In this document: positions 1 to 12,029 of the stretch, in pieces | Layout of the letters: every line of letters starts with the position of its first letter | How positions within the stretch are numbered: position 1 is the stretch's first letter | Source of the DNA: Chiridota heheva | Taxonomy: Eukaryota; Echinodermata; Holothuroidea; Apodida; Chiridotidae | Assembly (NCBI GenBank): GCA_020152595.1 | Contig: JAIGNY010000745.1 | Location: forward strand, 131,001 to 195,000 | Length of the DNA stretch: 64,000 nucleotides | Reading direction: 5' to 3' | Notes under the pieces: generated by a model | What the model saw: only the letters and a program-made list of their open reading frames with translations | Told to the model about the DNA's origin: nothing | The model's database searches: none | Made by a program: the position numbers and the translations under genes

Positions 1-388
1 TCTACCAGGAGTCGGGACAATGTGGTCAGTGTCATTAACCTTTTTCTCAATGACATATGGTCCAAAGTATTTTGCCCTGAAGTGGCTGTCCTGGGATTGG
101 CAAAAGCACCAAAACTTTATCATCAGGCTCAAATATTATGATTTTTGTCATACCATTTTTAATTTTGATTTGTAACCATTTCAAGTTTTCTCTTGCAAGG
201 TCACATGCTTTTTAAGCCTGAATTTGCATGTAGTTACATAGTTTAATGGATCCATGTCACCTAAATCAGTCAACCACTTTTCTTTCAGCATTTTCAATGG
301 TCCACGAACTGAGTGACCAAATACCAATTCAAAAGGACTGAATCCTAGAGATTCTTGCACTAACTCTATAGCAGTGAACATCAAACAA
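1..388 (-). pseudogene. Ty3/gypsy integrase, C-terminal part (fragment, runs off window)
   Basis: Minus-strand reading frame whose peptide contains ESLGFSPFELVFGHSVRGPL, the conserved stretch after the catalytic core of Ty3/gypsy integrases (typically QESLGFSPFELVFGH-x-VRGPL). The frame is open to about 181 and decays towards position 1; the rest of the element would lie outside the window. The upstream half of the integrase is at 2521-3003, separated by a 2.1-kb inserted repeat. Its parts are out of frame with each other, so this is a dead copy. The family call rests on recognisable motifs, not a search. Confidence 0.8.
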
Positions 389-2520
389 GAACCAAAAGGT
401 TTTGTGGTTCCAATGTTTTCATATGCTAAATTGATTTGCAAGTTTTGTATTAACAGTCAAGTAATTTGCATGTCATGAAATATTTGTGCCATGATATTTA
501 TTCATAAGCCACACCACCATGCAGATCAATAAAATAGAACCTGTTGACAACATTGGCATGTGCACAATAAATAACATTATCATAGCAAGTATGATGCAAA
601 ATTTGTTGCTCATTTATCCTATTCCAAGAGTTTTTCAGTAAACCCTGCTGACTCATTAATATTCATGACATCACAACCACAAAATTAGAACATATGTACA
701 GACCATGACCCACCTGTATATGACATATATAAAGATGAGATGCAGTATGGTGTTAATATCCTTTAAGCACTTTCACATTAAGCCATGCCTGTACCATGCA
801 TATTAATGACATCTGTTGATGACAAATGCATGAACACAATAATCAACAATATTACCATGCCCAATATGATGCAAAACGGACATGTATATTTGATTATTTA
901 TCACTTTTTCAAAATTTTCGACCACTTATTAATATGCATAAAATCACCACCAAAAACATTAAGGCACATCTACTAGTACGGACCATAACAATCTGTGTAC
1001 CACACATGACGTGAATCCAGTTCTTAGCTTTTGGGCTATAGTGTTTACAAGCTTTTTGTATACAAAATTAAATTAAGCCCTGCCCACCAAGCATATTAAA
1101 GTCAACGTTTGTATACAATGAACACATACACACTAGATAACATCATTATTGTAACAAATATGAAACAAAACAGACATGTGATTTTCAAAATGAAAGCATT
1201 TCAAGATTTTTATATTAAGCACCACCTACTCATTAATATGCATGATTTCACCATCAAAAACAAAAGGGTACATCTACAGACCATGGTCTATCTGTGTACC
1301 AAATATGACATGAATCCAGTTTACTCTTCTTCAGATACCGTGTTTATAAGCTCTTTTCAGCAAAATTATATTAAGCCCTACCCTCTATTCATATTAATGA
1401 AATTCAATGTTTTTATATCATGAGCATACACTCCAGCTAACATCATTATCATAATAAATATGAAACAAAACAGACATACAATTGTTAAAGTATGAACATT
1501 TCAAATTTTTACATAAAGCCCCGCCTATTCATTAATATGCATGACATCACCATCAAAAACAATAGTACTCATCTACTGACCATGGGCTATTTGTGTACCA
1601 AATATGACATAAATCCAATTTACCATTCTTGAGTTACTGTGTTTACAAGCACTCTTTAGCAAAACCATAGTAAGCTCTGCCCACTTTGCATATTAATGAA
1701 ATTCAACGGTTTTACATCATGAAGATGTACACACCAGCAAACATAATTAAATTAAATATGAAACAAAATGGACTTGCAGTTGTTAAAATATGAACACTTC
1801 CAAGATTTTACATTAAGCCCCGCCTACTAATCAATATGCATGACATCACCATCAAAAACAATAGTGCACATCTACAGAACATGGGCTATCTGTGTACCAC
1901 ATTTGACATGAATTTAATGTGTCATTCTTCAGATAACACATTTATGAGCTGAGCATCCCATACACACATACATATATCATATTAGGCCCCACCTACTCAT
2001 TAATATGCATGACATCACAACCAAATACAATAGGGCACATCTACAGACCATGGGCTATCTGTGTACCAAATATAACATGAATCCAGTTTACTTTTCTTCA
2101 GATACCTTGTTTACAAGATCTTCAGCAAAATCATATAAAGCCTCGCCCACTATGTATATTAATGAAATTCAACATTTTTACATCATGAACATGTACACAC
2201 CAGCTAACATGATAATATACCAAATAAAAACAAAACCGACAAGTGGTTGTTAAAATATGAAAATTTCAAGCTTTTTACATTAAGCCCCGCCATACTCATT
2301 AAAATGCATGACATCAACATCAAAAACAATAGGGCACATTTATGGACCATGGACTAAATGTGTCCAACATATGACATAAATCCACTGTTTCGTTCTTGAG
2401 ATATCGCGTTGATGAGCTGGCCGTCACATACATACACACATACATACACCCACCGATACACACACGCCATCATGACCGCATGGGTTCCTGATGCTATCGC
2501 ATCAGAACCAAAAATAAATA
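389..2520 (+). mobile_element. 2.1-kb interspersed element with internal ~300-bp tandem units (copy A)
   Basis: It begins with AGAACCAAAAGGTTTTGTGG and ends with GCATCAGAACCAAAAATA, so both ends carry GAACCAAAA. A second copy with the same ends lies at 27569-28975. The interior repeats a unit of about 300 bp: the motif TTAAGCCCCGCCTACTCATT recurs near 1214, 1514, 1810, 1984 and 2279, each time followed by a block containing CATGGGCTATCTGTGTACC. A short CA-rich stretch precedes the right end. The element interrupts the gypsy integrase. No coding capacity is credible: the small reading frames inside it follow the tandem units. Family not recognised. Confidence 0.75.
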
Positions 2521-3240
2521 CCTTATCCCAATCCTTATCATGACAGAATGTCTTAATCATGTTTTTCAAAGTTTGATGAAATCTTTCTAGAGCTCCTGAC
2601 TTTCTAAATGATATGCACTTGATTTTATTTGCTTAATACCAAGTTCATACATTACTTGTTAAAATAAACTTTGACATAGAGTTATACCCCGACGTTCACA
2701 GACAGACGTTCGCAAACTTGACCAACTAAGGTGAAAAATTTCAACAAAGCCTTTATGACAGTCTAAACTTTGATATTCCTAAGAAGAATAGCCTCTGGAA
2801 ATCTTGTTGATACACACATGATAGTAAGTAAATACTGATGACCTGACCTAGCATTAGGAAGGGGACCTACATAGTCTAGTATAACTCGATCTGCTAAACT
2901 TCGGGCCAGAAGAAATGACTAAGTATCCAATTATATGTCTTATTGACACCTACATACATGTCCTGCAAATGGTGTTTCATGAGCCACACTCAAAATTTTG
3001 GACCTATATGTCTTTGGAACCACTATTTGATGAAAACTCCCATTTGTCCTCAGCGGGTATGTCTAGAGGTCTCCATTTTCTCATGAGAATGCCTCTCTTA
3101 AAATAATAGCAAACTGGGACTTTGCTTGCTTTTTCCTCAGTGAGGGCACTATTGATGAGTGGCAAGAGCTCAGGATCATTTCCTTGCTCACCCAAAAGCT
3201 GTTCTCGTATTAGAGAAGCAGACAAAAGCTCATCATTGGA
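2521..3240 (-). pseudogene. Ty3/gypsy pol linker and integrase N-terminal part (fragment)
   Basis: Read on the minus strand, 3225-3004 encodes VCYYFKRGILMRKWRPLDIP, matching the linker between RNase H and integrase in gypsy elements (VCYYLxxGVLMRKWRPPDVP). Below it, 3003-2890 keeps AHETPFAGHV, the start of the integrase zinc-finger region, then hits stop codons. At 2640-2521 a frame encodes LERFHQTLKNMIKTFCHDKD, the end of the integrase catalytic core, and breaks exactly where the 2.1-kb element is inserted. Order and orientation agree with the fragments at 1-388 and 5160-6660. It is a degraded copy with several stops and frame changes. Confidence 0.8.
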
Positions 3241-3265
3241 AACAGTAGAATTCTGTTCATAGCCT

Positions 3266-4289
3266 GACCTAGGAGGGACAGGGGTAGAATGACCTAGGAG
3301 GGACAGGGGTAGAATGACCTAGGAGGGACAGGGGTAGAATGACCTAGGAGGGACAGGGGTAGAATGACCTAGGAGGGACAGGGGTAGAATGACCTAGGAG
3401 GGACAGGGTAGAATGACCTAGGAGGGACAGGGGTAGAATGACCTGGGAGGGACAGGGGTAGAATGACCTAGGAGGGACAGGGGTAGAATGACCTAGGAGG
3501 GACAGGGTAGAATGACCTAGGAGGGACAGGGGGTAGAATGACCTAGGAGGGACAGGGGTAGAATGACCTAGGAGGGACAGGGGTAGAATGACCTGGGAGG
3601 GACAGGGGTAGAATGACCTAGGAGGGACAGGGGTAGAATGACCTAGGAGGGACAGGGGTAGAATGACCTAGGAGGGACAGGGGTAGAATGACCTAGGAGG
3701 GACAGGGGTAGAATGACCTAGGAGGGACAGGGGTAGAATGACCTAGGAGGGACAGGGGTAGAATGACCTAGGAGGGACAGGGGTAGAATGACCTAGGAAA
3801 GACAGGGGTAGAATGACCTAGGAGGGACAGGGGTAGAATGACCTAGGAGGGACAGGGGTAGAATGACCTAGGAGGGACAGGGGTAGAATGACCTAGGAGG
3901 GACAGGGGTAGAATGACCTAGGAGGGACAGGGGTAGAATGACCTAGGAGGGACAGGGGTAGAATGACCTAGGAAAGACAGGGGTAGAATGACCTGGGAGG
4001 GACAGGGGTAGAATGACCTAGGAGGGACAGGGGTAGAATGACCTAGGAGGGACAGGGGTAGAATGACCTAGGAGGGACAGGGGTAGAATGACCTAGGAGG
4101 GACAGGGGTAGAATGACCTAGGAGGGACAGGGGTAGAATGACCTAGGAGGGACAGGGGTAGAATGACCTAGGAGGGACAGGGGTAGAATGACCTAGGAGG
4201 GACAGGGGTAGAATGACCTAGGAGGGACAGGGGTAGAATGACCTAGGAGGGACAGGGGTAGAATGACCTAGGAGCAACAGAGGTAGAAT
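3266..4289. repeat. 25-bp minisatellite, about 41 copies
   Basis: A head-to-tail array of GACCTAGGAGGGACAGGGG plus TAGAAT (25 bp). Most copies are identical. Variants are a G-to-A pair (GGAAAGACAG), CCTGGG for CCTAGG, and one-base length changes in the G run. The array sits inside the gypsy relic, just upstream of the pol linker, and occupies part of the space where reverse transcriptase would be expected. Confidence 0.95.
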
Positions 4290-4441
4290 GACTAGAACTA
4301 GGGTCCTAGAGGTTATCTAAGTTACCCATAAAAGTTTATCCTAAGTCAAAATCAAATGAATCCTGAATGGGATGGGAACTCTCATTTTCTGTGAGTTCAT
4401 CAGAAATCTATTTTTTAGGAAGTGAAATCTCCTGAGATGGG

Positions 4442-4563
4442 CACATTGAATGACACATTGAATGACACATTGAATGACACATTGAATTCATGTCAAATGT
4501 GGTACACAGATAGCCCATGTTCTGTAGATGTGCACTATTGTTTATGATGGTGATGTCAATAAG
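4442..4563 (-). repeat. Short tandem (ATTGAATGACAC) plus inverted fragment of the 2.1-kb element
   Basis: Positions 4442-4486 hold about four copies of a 12-bp unit, CACATTGAATGA. The following 4487-4563 is the reverse complement of part of the tandem unit at about 1840-1916, with CACAGATAGCCCATGTTCTG, so it is an opposite-orientation fragment of the same repeat family. Confidence 0.7.
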
Positions 4564-5159
4564 GGTGTTTCAGCTGACCTCATGAGGTAACATGACTTTG
4601 TTTACATTGCCATTTTGTAGGGCAGGAACACTGTCGTCTGCTGTACACTTAATTAGATTTACATATATTTGCATGTAGTTATATCAGATTCTTTTTGTAT
4701 GATAATTATGACGGAATCTTGCTGTGTTGTTGGTTCTACTAGTAGACGTGTGCCTGGGAATAAAAAGATGTTTTCTTGATTTCCATCTGTTCCTGATCAA
4801 CGTTCGAAGTGAGTTTCTAGTGTACGATTTGATGGCTTTCAAGTTACTCTTCACACTAGGATTTGCAGCAAGCACTTTATATCAGGTATGTAGGCTTTGT
4901 CTGAGTATAACAAACAATCAGTGCTGTTCACGTAAAAGTTTCTCTTCGTATTTCCGGTGAATATACAAAACTTAAAAAAATATGAAGTAAAATCGGAATC
5001 CATTCGCTGAACTGGTTAGTAGGTAGGTTAGCATGTAGTATGTTTGTTGTACGTGTGATGTGATTGAGCTGCGTGAAATGCAAGGATGCCCTGCCCTGCA
5101 AAATGGCTTTCGGTGGAGTTAGGAGTCACGTGAAGAAATCCATCTATTTGAAGTTTTTG
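4564..5159. other. Unassigned stretch inside the gypsy relic
   Basis: About 600 bp with no recognisable domain in any frame. By position it should hold reverse transcriptase and RNase H if the gypsy element were complete, but I see no YxDD-type motif. Short open frames on both strands (up to 78 codons) look like chance. Confidence 0.5.
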
Positions 5160-6660
5160 AGGCATAGATCAAGTTTCAGCACATGCAGGAAATAGATTTG
5201 GAATCTCATTTTAAACTGCTCTGTGTTATCAAAAGTGCTAGGCTTATTAACAACAATTGGATTGGCTACAATTAATCACCAGCAAGGTCATTGCCCCAAA
5301 AAAATGACACCCTTTAATTGGCATAGTAGGTCAAACGCTTACACTAACAAGAACTGTAACTAAATTCACCTTCAAATTAATGGTATGGAGGGGTACAGAA
5401 AGAGAACCATATTCAACACCATGTATGAAAACATTTGCTCCAGCTGACGTCTGCTCCGATAAAGGCAGAATATCCGCTAATAGCAAAGACTGAGTTGCAC
5501 CTGTATCATGCAACATTTTAATCTTAACAGGTGGTTGATGTGAATCCCCACTAATAGAGTTAAAACCTTCAGAAACGAAATGTAAAACCTCTTCCTCAAT
5601 TTTGTCAGCACAGGACACAGACTTTAAGTCAGTCACTACTACCTTAAGTCGCCTTTCTGAAATCGCAAGTGCATTAAACAGTTAGAGGAAGTTTCATTTT
5701 GCTTCTTCCTTGCTAATTTACAAAGCTTTTAAATCAAATGGCCATTCTTGTGACAATAGCTGGTCCATTAGGCCAACTTTATCTGTGTTGACATGGTCGC
5801 TTTTTGCACGACTTAAATCTGGCTGTGTTTCTGCACTATCACCAGATGATTTTGGAGAAGTAGGGGAGGATGGCCTACCTGGATTTGGACTAACAAACTT
5901 TTTGAACTGTGCCTTATTCTTATTGAATGAATTAACAGTGCCTTTGTGGGTAAGTGAAAAATCTTCTTAAATAACAGCTGCCTTACTTAAATCATCAACC
6001 TTTTGTTCATCAAAGCTTTAATATCACCGTGAACACACTTCCTAAATTCTTTAACAAGAACTAATTGCGTTAGCTTATCAAATGAATCTATCTGTTTTAA
6101 AGAACATTACCTATCAAAAAAAAAAAACCTTTTTCACGTGCAAACTCTACATTTGTTTGATTATCCTGTTTCCGGCAAGTTCTGAATTTCTGCCAATATG
6201 CTTCAAGCACCAACTCATATGCACTAACTAGTCTTTGCTGACTTCTACAGACAATGTACAATAAACTTGTTGAGCTTTTCCAACAAATACATTCTGTACC
6301 AATAATGACCATTGATCACTTGGCCACTCAAGCTGTTCAGCTAGTTTTTCAAAATCATTGAAACATTTGTCAACATCATTTTCTTGAAATGGTGAAATAA
6401 GTCTCAAGTACTTTGTGACATTAAACCTAGTACTGTGAACTTCAGGTACAACAAGTGAATTTTGTCCAGCAAATTCTTTTAACTTGATTTCATTCTGAAT
6501 TCCCATATCTTTGAGCCTTAACTCTATTGCTTTATGAACTTAAAGTTCCATCTCTTTGAGATCTTTTTGTATTTGTTTGTCTTTGAGATCTTTTCCAATC
6601 TGTTTGATTTTTAACTCTTGTTCAAACTCAATTTCTTCAACTCTACAGTGCTGACTACTG
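5160..6660 (-). pseudogene. Ty3/gypsy gag and protease (degraded)
   Basis: Minus strand. The gag begins near 6660 with a Glu/Lys/Leu-rich, probably coiled-coil stretch, then a capsid-like part with FNVTKYLRLISPFQENDVDK and LVQNVFVGKAQQVY, typical of metazoan gypsy gag. A degenerate zinc knuckle (CHKNGHL, about 5740) follows. The protease at 5636-5331 carries the active-site motif HDTGATQSLL. A frame after it keeps GNDLAGD, the usual end of the protease in this family. Frames change at an A-run near 6119 and elsewhere, and stops interrupt, so no product is expected. Reverse transcriptase is not found downstream. Confidence 0.8.
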
Positions 6661-6726
6661 ATGAGACGGATACATTTAAGTCTTTAAAACAAGCTTCTAA
6701 TAACATAAATTCATCAACCATACATT

Positions 6727-6895
6727 TACCCCGCTTCATGTGGCAGGGATATTATGAGAGTTATACTTACCTTCCATGCTATAAATATGCAATCTGGTCC
6801 AATGATCTGATTCTAACACACTTCTAACCAAACTAAAAACGTAGTTACCAACCTAGCCCTGACCTCCGTTATACCTCTAACATCCTTCACTTAAC
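6727..6895 (-). repeat. Putative 5' LTR / primer-binding region of the gypsy relic
   Basis: Directly upstream of gag, read on the minus strand, the sequence goes from TGTTAGAGGTATAACGGAGG through a TATA-like GCATATTTATAGCATGG to TGCCACATGAAGCGGGG. The last stretch resembles the degenerate TGGTGTCAGAAGCGGG primer-binding site of related gypsy elements. The block from 6757 to 6895 is repeated in inverted orientation at 12030-12175. A partial second copy around TTCCATGCTATAAATATGC lies at 6945-6976. LTR identity is an inference; the exact ends are not certain. Confidence 0.45.
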
Positions 6896-9111
6896 ATGCC
6901 ACTGAGGCCCGCTTCGGGAAATGGGGTAAATCTACTTCAAGTTATATCTAACCTTCCATGCTATAAATATGCAACCGAGGATCGAAAGGGAGTTCAGGTC
7001 GAAGCCCACACAAAAGGCTGGTTCTAATACTCTTAACTGGTTTTCCTACTACATTTCTTATCCTCTTTAAGGACAAAAAACCTCTGAATAGGAAATACTA
7101 AACAATAGTAAATTACTCCTAGTTACAGTCAACCCAAACACAAGACTACCCATTAGCAGTAACTGAGGCAATCGCCGCATGAACCCGAGTTAGTAACTCA
7201 GAAAACATGCCAATCAAAAGAGCATTCGGACACAATATAAACATTATATCAATGTCTAAAAAAACGCCATGAAACTCACTGAGTTCGTCCACAAAATGGA
7301 ACTGGATAGTAATCACACGATTGAAAATGAGTTGTGTGTTAGCTAAGGCAAAATGAGGAATACAACATTTGTTAGCGTGCAAATTTGCTAAAGCTTTGCT
7401 TTGTTAGCGGGGTAACACAAACTGCGTAAAGTAAGTTAAGCAAAAGCTAGGGAAATAATAAATGCGACAGGCATTTTCAAAATGCCTGCACAAATAATTC
7501 CATGAAAGGGCTATGCCTCTAACCTGAGTGCATACCCTGGCTATTCATGAACGCCGACCATTTTAAGAGATTCCTTTGGACGATCCATCGTGAGATAAGG
7601 AAAAGGTGCACAAATAGCACCTCTGCGCTTAGAGTCTGCAGAAGGCTGAAAACTCTTTCAAGCGTCAACTCCCTAAGTGGCACTTGGAGAGTGGCTCAAG
7701 CAGCGCTTCCACCAGTGTGCCTACGACAACTTGCATGAGCCACAGGGACACAAGAATCTTGGGATAAGGTCTTTAATGGCTGCTACAGCTATCCTAGAGC
7801 CCTTGACTGATCCGAGTCTGGGAGAAGATATCCCCAAGATGGGGGTCAACAACTCCTCAGAAAAGCCTTGCTACACTAAGGATTAGCGAACAAAGGCCAC
7901 ACAGTCAAATGAAATGCTCTGGGACTGTGGTGCAGTTTTCCAGAGCCCGGCAATGAGACGTAAGTTGTCTCTGACCAAAATCTTGTATGGGAAGCCTGCA
8001 ATAAGATTTCCAAAGCCTCATCCCCGAGACTCGCATAGTTGAGGGATGGTTGGAAGTACGCATCAGTTGCTGCTGGTCGGTGGGGCGTGGGAGGCAGCAT
8101 CCTCTCCTCCATGGCCTGTGTGACCCAAGACTGAAGCCTGGATTTAAGGAGCCCATGAAGGCAGAAAAATCCTCCCATGGAACAACTCTATTTTTCTTCC
8201 TATGTCCATGCCTGGGCTCAGGTGGGAAGGAAGATAATGAGAAGTTAGGGAAGGATGAAAACTGTCCTCTCCGTTTGTGCTTCCTACTTCTTTCTCAATC
8301 CCTACTCTGGGACCTGCGCCGCTGTGGAGAGGACGGGAGAGAGAAGTGAGCAAAATGGCAGACATTGCGAAACCCGCAGGGGAGGCCCTGTCTGGAGTAC
8401 TGCTGAGCATGGTGGAGAAGGAAGAGGCGAGGGAAGATGACCATCAATCGGTGCTTCCCTTCTCCGCTATTGTGGTGACTTTTTTCAAGTGCCACTTCTT
8501 GAGCAATGCGTGGTTTTGCCATGCCACTATGTTTCAGTCATTGCATAGTGTGCAAGTCTGCAGGGGATCACACTGTCAGCTAGCGTAGCACGACTCGCAG
8601 GTATACCCTGGGTGTAGTTAACCAACCTCTTGCCAATGCTGCACCTGGGCTACGTTCAGGGTGCGCCTGGCTATACTGAAAGCCCTACTAAGGTTGTCAA
8701 TATCGCCAGTAAAGAGCCGTGAAAATTGGTGAAATTTTTCAGGCCATTAACTCCGTTAAGCTATTTTAAACTCAGGGTTAATGTAAGTCATATGCTCGAC
8801 GTGCAGTTAACTCTGGAAAGCTCTTACAACAGTGGAACTGTGTTGTGCATGCGCCAACAGCAAATTGAGAAGTTGGCCTAATGCATAGGAGAACCTGTAC
8901 TGAAGATATCCTAAGATGTAATACATATGCACAGTATAACACTAGCTATCCTCAAGGTAAGGCGGGGGCCTAGGGTGAGAAACACATCTACCCAAGGGCA
9001 TGGAGTCCTAAAAACTAGCACACCAGGTGCTCTAAGGACTTAAAACAAGTGTCACGTGAGTGGGACTTGCTCATTCTAGCCACCCGTTTTGTACAGGCAG
9101 ATGAAAAAACA
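6896..9111. other. Unassigned region with a GC-richer island at about 7540-8620
   Basis: No recognisable protein domain. The part at 7540-8620 is visibly richer in G+C than its surroundings and has overlapping open frames on both strands, the longest 103 codons. One plus-strand frame contains an ATG at 8355 (peptide MADIAKPAGEALSGVLLSMV) in a fair start context, but no splice-linked partner was identified. It may be part of an unrecognised mobile element or an old gene fragment. It lies between the gypsy relic and the hAT element and inside the inverted pair 6757/12175. Confidence 0.35.
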
Positions 9112-9119
9112 CTCTAGAC

Positions 9120-11814
9120 CAGTGATTCCCAACGTGGGGCGTACGCCCCACCGGTGGGGCCTGGAGAAAATTTGGTGGGTTGGGAGATTTTTTAGTTCAT
9201 TACCAAATTTTTTTCTTTATTTTTTGAACAGGTACAAAGGAATTTAAAAAATTAAATTGATTTGTTTTTCTCTTTCATGGTATTATTTACTTACAACAAA
9301 AGGAATATTATCAAAACAACCCCATTTTCCAGGATGTATAACTAAAATAACAAAATTAAACATTACGCAAATATCTCGTTCATTGCATCACTTCTGTCTG
9401 GTACTGTTATTAAATGTTAATGTGAGTAACACGAAAGCCACGCCCATTCACGCCCATTGATTTGTAGTTGTAGTAGGCTATTACATATTTGGATTGCATG
9501 AACGTGGTTAATAACTACATGTACATGTATGTTGTATTGTTGATTATAAAAGATGCAAATTATACGATATGTAAGTTTATTATTTGATAACATTTTAAGA
9601 TGATTTACTTAGGGAAACAATTAGGTTAATACAGTAATATTACGTAGTTTTCTAAACAGCGTGATTTTGCTTGATGCGAACTTGCTAAGTATGACTGATG
9701 CAGTTTTAATGATATTGCTTAGCGGGAGCACTCGGCGTAGCGGATAAGGAACACATCGGATCGGAATCGGCCGATGTTTGTTACAATAACATCTGCCATC
9801 GGTATCGGTAAGAAAAACCACATCGGTAGACCCTAATACATATTATAATAATTGATTTTTCTTTCTCTTTTCCTTTTCATAGATTTGTGACCCCAGTTTA
9901 AAATGAGCAAACCAAACAAGATCAAGGTTCGTCAGTATTCAGTGGAATTTTTGAAGTTTGGGTTTATTCCCGAGAGCATGATAAGCGCGCCATTTTGCTT
10001 ATTGTGTCATCAAACGTTGAGCAATGAGTCAATGAAGGTTGGAAGACTGGAAGCCCACTTAAGGGTAAAGCATCCTAATAACTGCAATTCAGATTTGGAA
10101 TATTTTAATTCACTGAAACAAAAGTTTAATAGTCGATCAAAAATTACTACACTATTTGTTGCACAAAAATACATCCCACAATCGCACCCTTGAAGCCAGC
10201 TACTAAATCTCTCTGCTTATAGCAAAGCATGGAAAGAATCACACTATTGGCGAGGAACTGATTAAACCAGCTATCTCAGTATTTATGAAAACTGTGCTAC
10301 AAAAGGATGATAAAGATGTCCGTGCTATGCCACTCAGTAATAATACTGTCTCCAACAGAATAGATGACATGGCAAAAAATGTTGAAGAACAGCTTATTGA
10401 GACATTGAAATCACGGAAATTCTCATTACAAATGGATGAATCCACATTCGGGACAGTGAGGCTCTGTTATTGACATATGTGAGGTATATTGACCATGATA
10501 AGTTTCAAGAAGAGATGCTGTTCTGCGAATCATTCAAACAACCGTAACTGCAGTTGACATCTACAGCAAACTCAAAAATTATTTGGATTCAAACAAAATA
10601 CCAATACAAAACATAGTGTCATGTGCTGCAGACGGTGCACCTGCTATGATGGGCAAGAAAAATGGATGCTTGAAATTGTTGAAGAATGAAAATCCAAACA
10701 TGTTGACTGTGCATTGTGTCATACACCGAGAAAACTTGGTTGCCAAAAAACTGTCTCCTGTGCTTAACGAGATTATGCAATCTGTGATCAAGTGTGTCAA
10801 TAGCATTAAAGCAAATGCCAAATGTGAGCGTCTCTTTAGGCAGTTCTGCGTGGGTAAAAGTGCAGAACATGTCCGATTATTACTTCATACAGAAGTAAGA
10901 TGGCTTTCAAAGGGAAACTGCTTAAAGAGATTCATGGAATTATTTGATGAGCTTAACGATTTTTTGAGTGACAAAATTGAATTTAAATTCCTATCTACAA
11001 GAGACGGAAAAGCATATGTCAGTTATTTGGCAGACATCTTCGAGAAACTATGCAACTTGAATAAGCAACTCCAAGGAGCATATATAACTCTTGTTGATGC
11101 AAAACAAAGGTTTTGGATTCATTACAGTCCTCGAATTATGTCAAAAAATGTTTTGAAAGAAATTTGAGTCAATTCTACTGGTTGAATAAATGTGATATAA
11201 CGAATCACGGTTACCATGGTAATTGTTGACCATTTGAAAATGTTGATACAGGATTTCAATGACAGATTTGGTGATTTAAAGGCAATGAATTTTCCTCTTG
11301 GTTAACTCAGCCATTGTTGGTAGACGTTTCTGATGCAGCAGTTCAATACCAGGAAGAGTTATCGGAATTGAAACATGATGAATCAGTGATTACTTTGTTC
11401 AAATTAAAAGGTACTAATATGTGGCTATGTGACGAGGTTGTACAGAAATACCCTAACATCACTACATTAGCGTAGAGAACTTTTGATTCATTTTCCCTCA
11501 TCTTATTTGGTTGAATGTGGCTTCAGTGCTGTTGCCGATTTGCTCCATGCCAAGAGAAATCGACTTGAAATTACAAAACGTGGTGATTTACGGCTGAAGC
11601 TAACAAAATTGTCTCCTCGAATCAAGGATATCTGTCATATGCGCCAGGCACAGGGTTCTCACTAAATGACTTGATTAAAGTAAATGTTTCGCTTATTATT
11701 AATAAATTACCATTTATTTTGAAATTTTCATTATGTTTATTTGTATGTTGGTGGGGCGCGAGATTTTTGGTATGAAAAAAGTGTGGCATGGGTAAAAAAG
11801 GTTGGGAAACACTG
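9120..11814 (+). mobile_element. hAT DNA transposon, complete ends, inactive
   Basis: Left terminus CAGTGATTCCCAACGTGGGG and right terminus GGTTGGGAAACACTG form imperfect terminal inverted repeats of the CAGTGxTTCCCAAC type. The element is flanked on both sides by the identical octamer CTCTAGAC (9112-9119 and 11815-11822), the 8-bp target duplication expected of hAT transposition. Length is 2695 bp. The transposase inside (9903-11665) is broken. The stretch 9751-9835 contains CATCGG/ATCGGTATCGGT motifs resembling the end of another hAT-type MITE. Confidence 0.93.
9903..11665 (+). pseudogene. hAT transposase (ZBED-like), frameshifted
   Basis: Fragments in three reading frames follow the order of a hAT transposase. 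The first piece (9903-10193) has a BED zinc finger with FCLLCHQTLSN and the closing EAHLRVKH. The next pieces (10285-10473 and 10583-11167) carry LQMDEST and CAADGAPAMMGKKNG, which match the regions of the first two catalytic acidic residues in this group. A C-terminal piece (11483-11665) has YLVECGFSAV and KRNRLE, the hAT dimerisation/C-terminal signature. Frames change near 10200, 10475-10580 and 11168-11480 with in-frame stops, so it cannot make a full enzyme. A CATAG acceptor-like site just before the ATG suggests an ancestral 5' intron. Confidence 0.88.
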
Positions 11815-12029
11815 CTCTAGACTAACTGTAACTTTAATGGAGATAGTCCTGGGAGTAGGACCGAATATTTCCCAAGCCAATGGCCACCTCATCTTACCTC
11901 AGATGACTGCAAAAAATAATAAAAAAGTGCAAACTAGCTTGAAAACCTTCATGGTTGGAGCTGCAAGAAAGAAATGTTGGAAAAGGGTGAAAATTTAAAA
12001 GCGATGTTGTAATAACAACGCGCTTAAAG

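Noticed and set aside
3266..4289. CRISPR-like regular array
   Set aside because: No spacers between units; it is a head-to-tail minisatellite in animal DNA.
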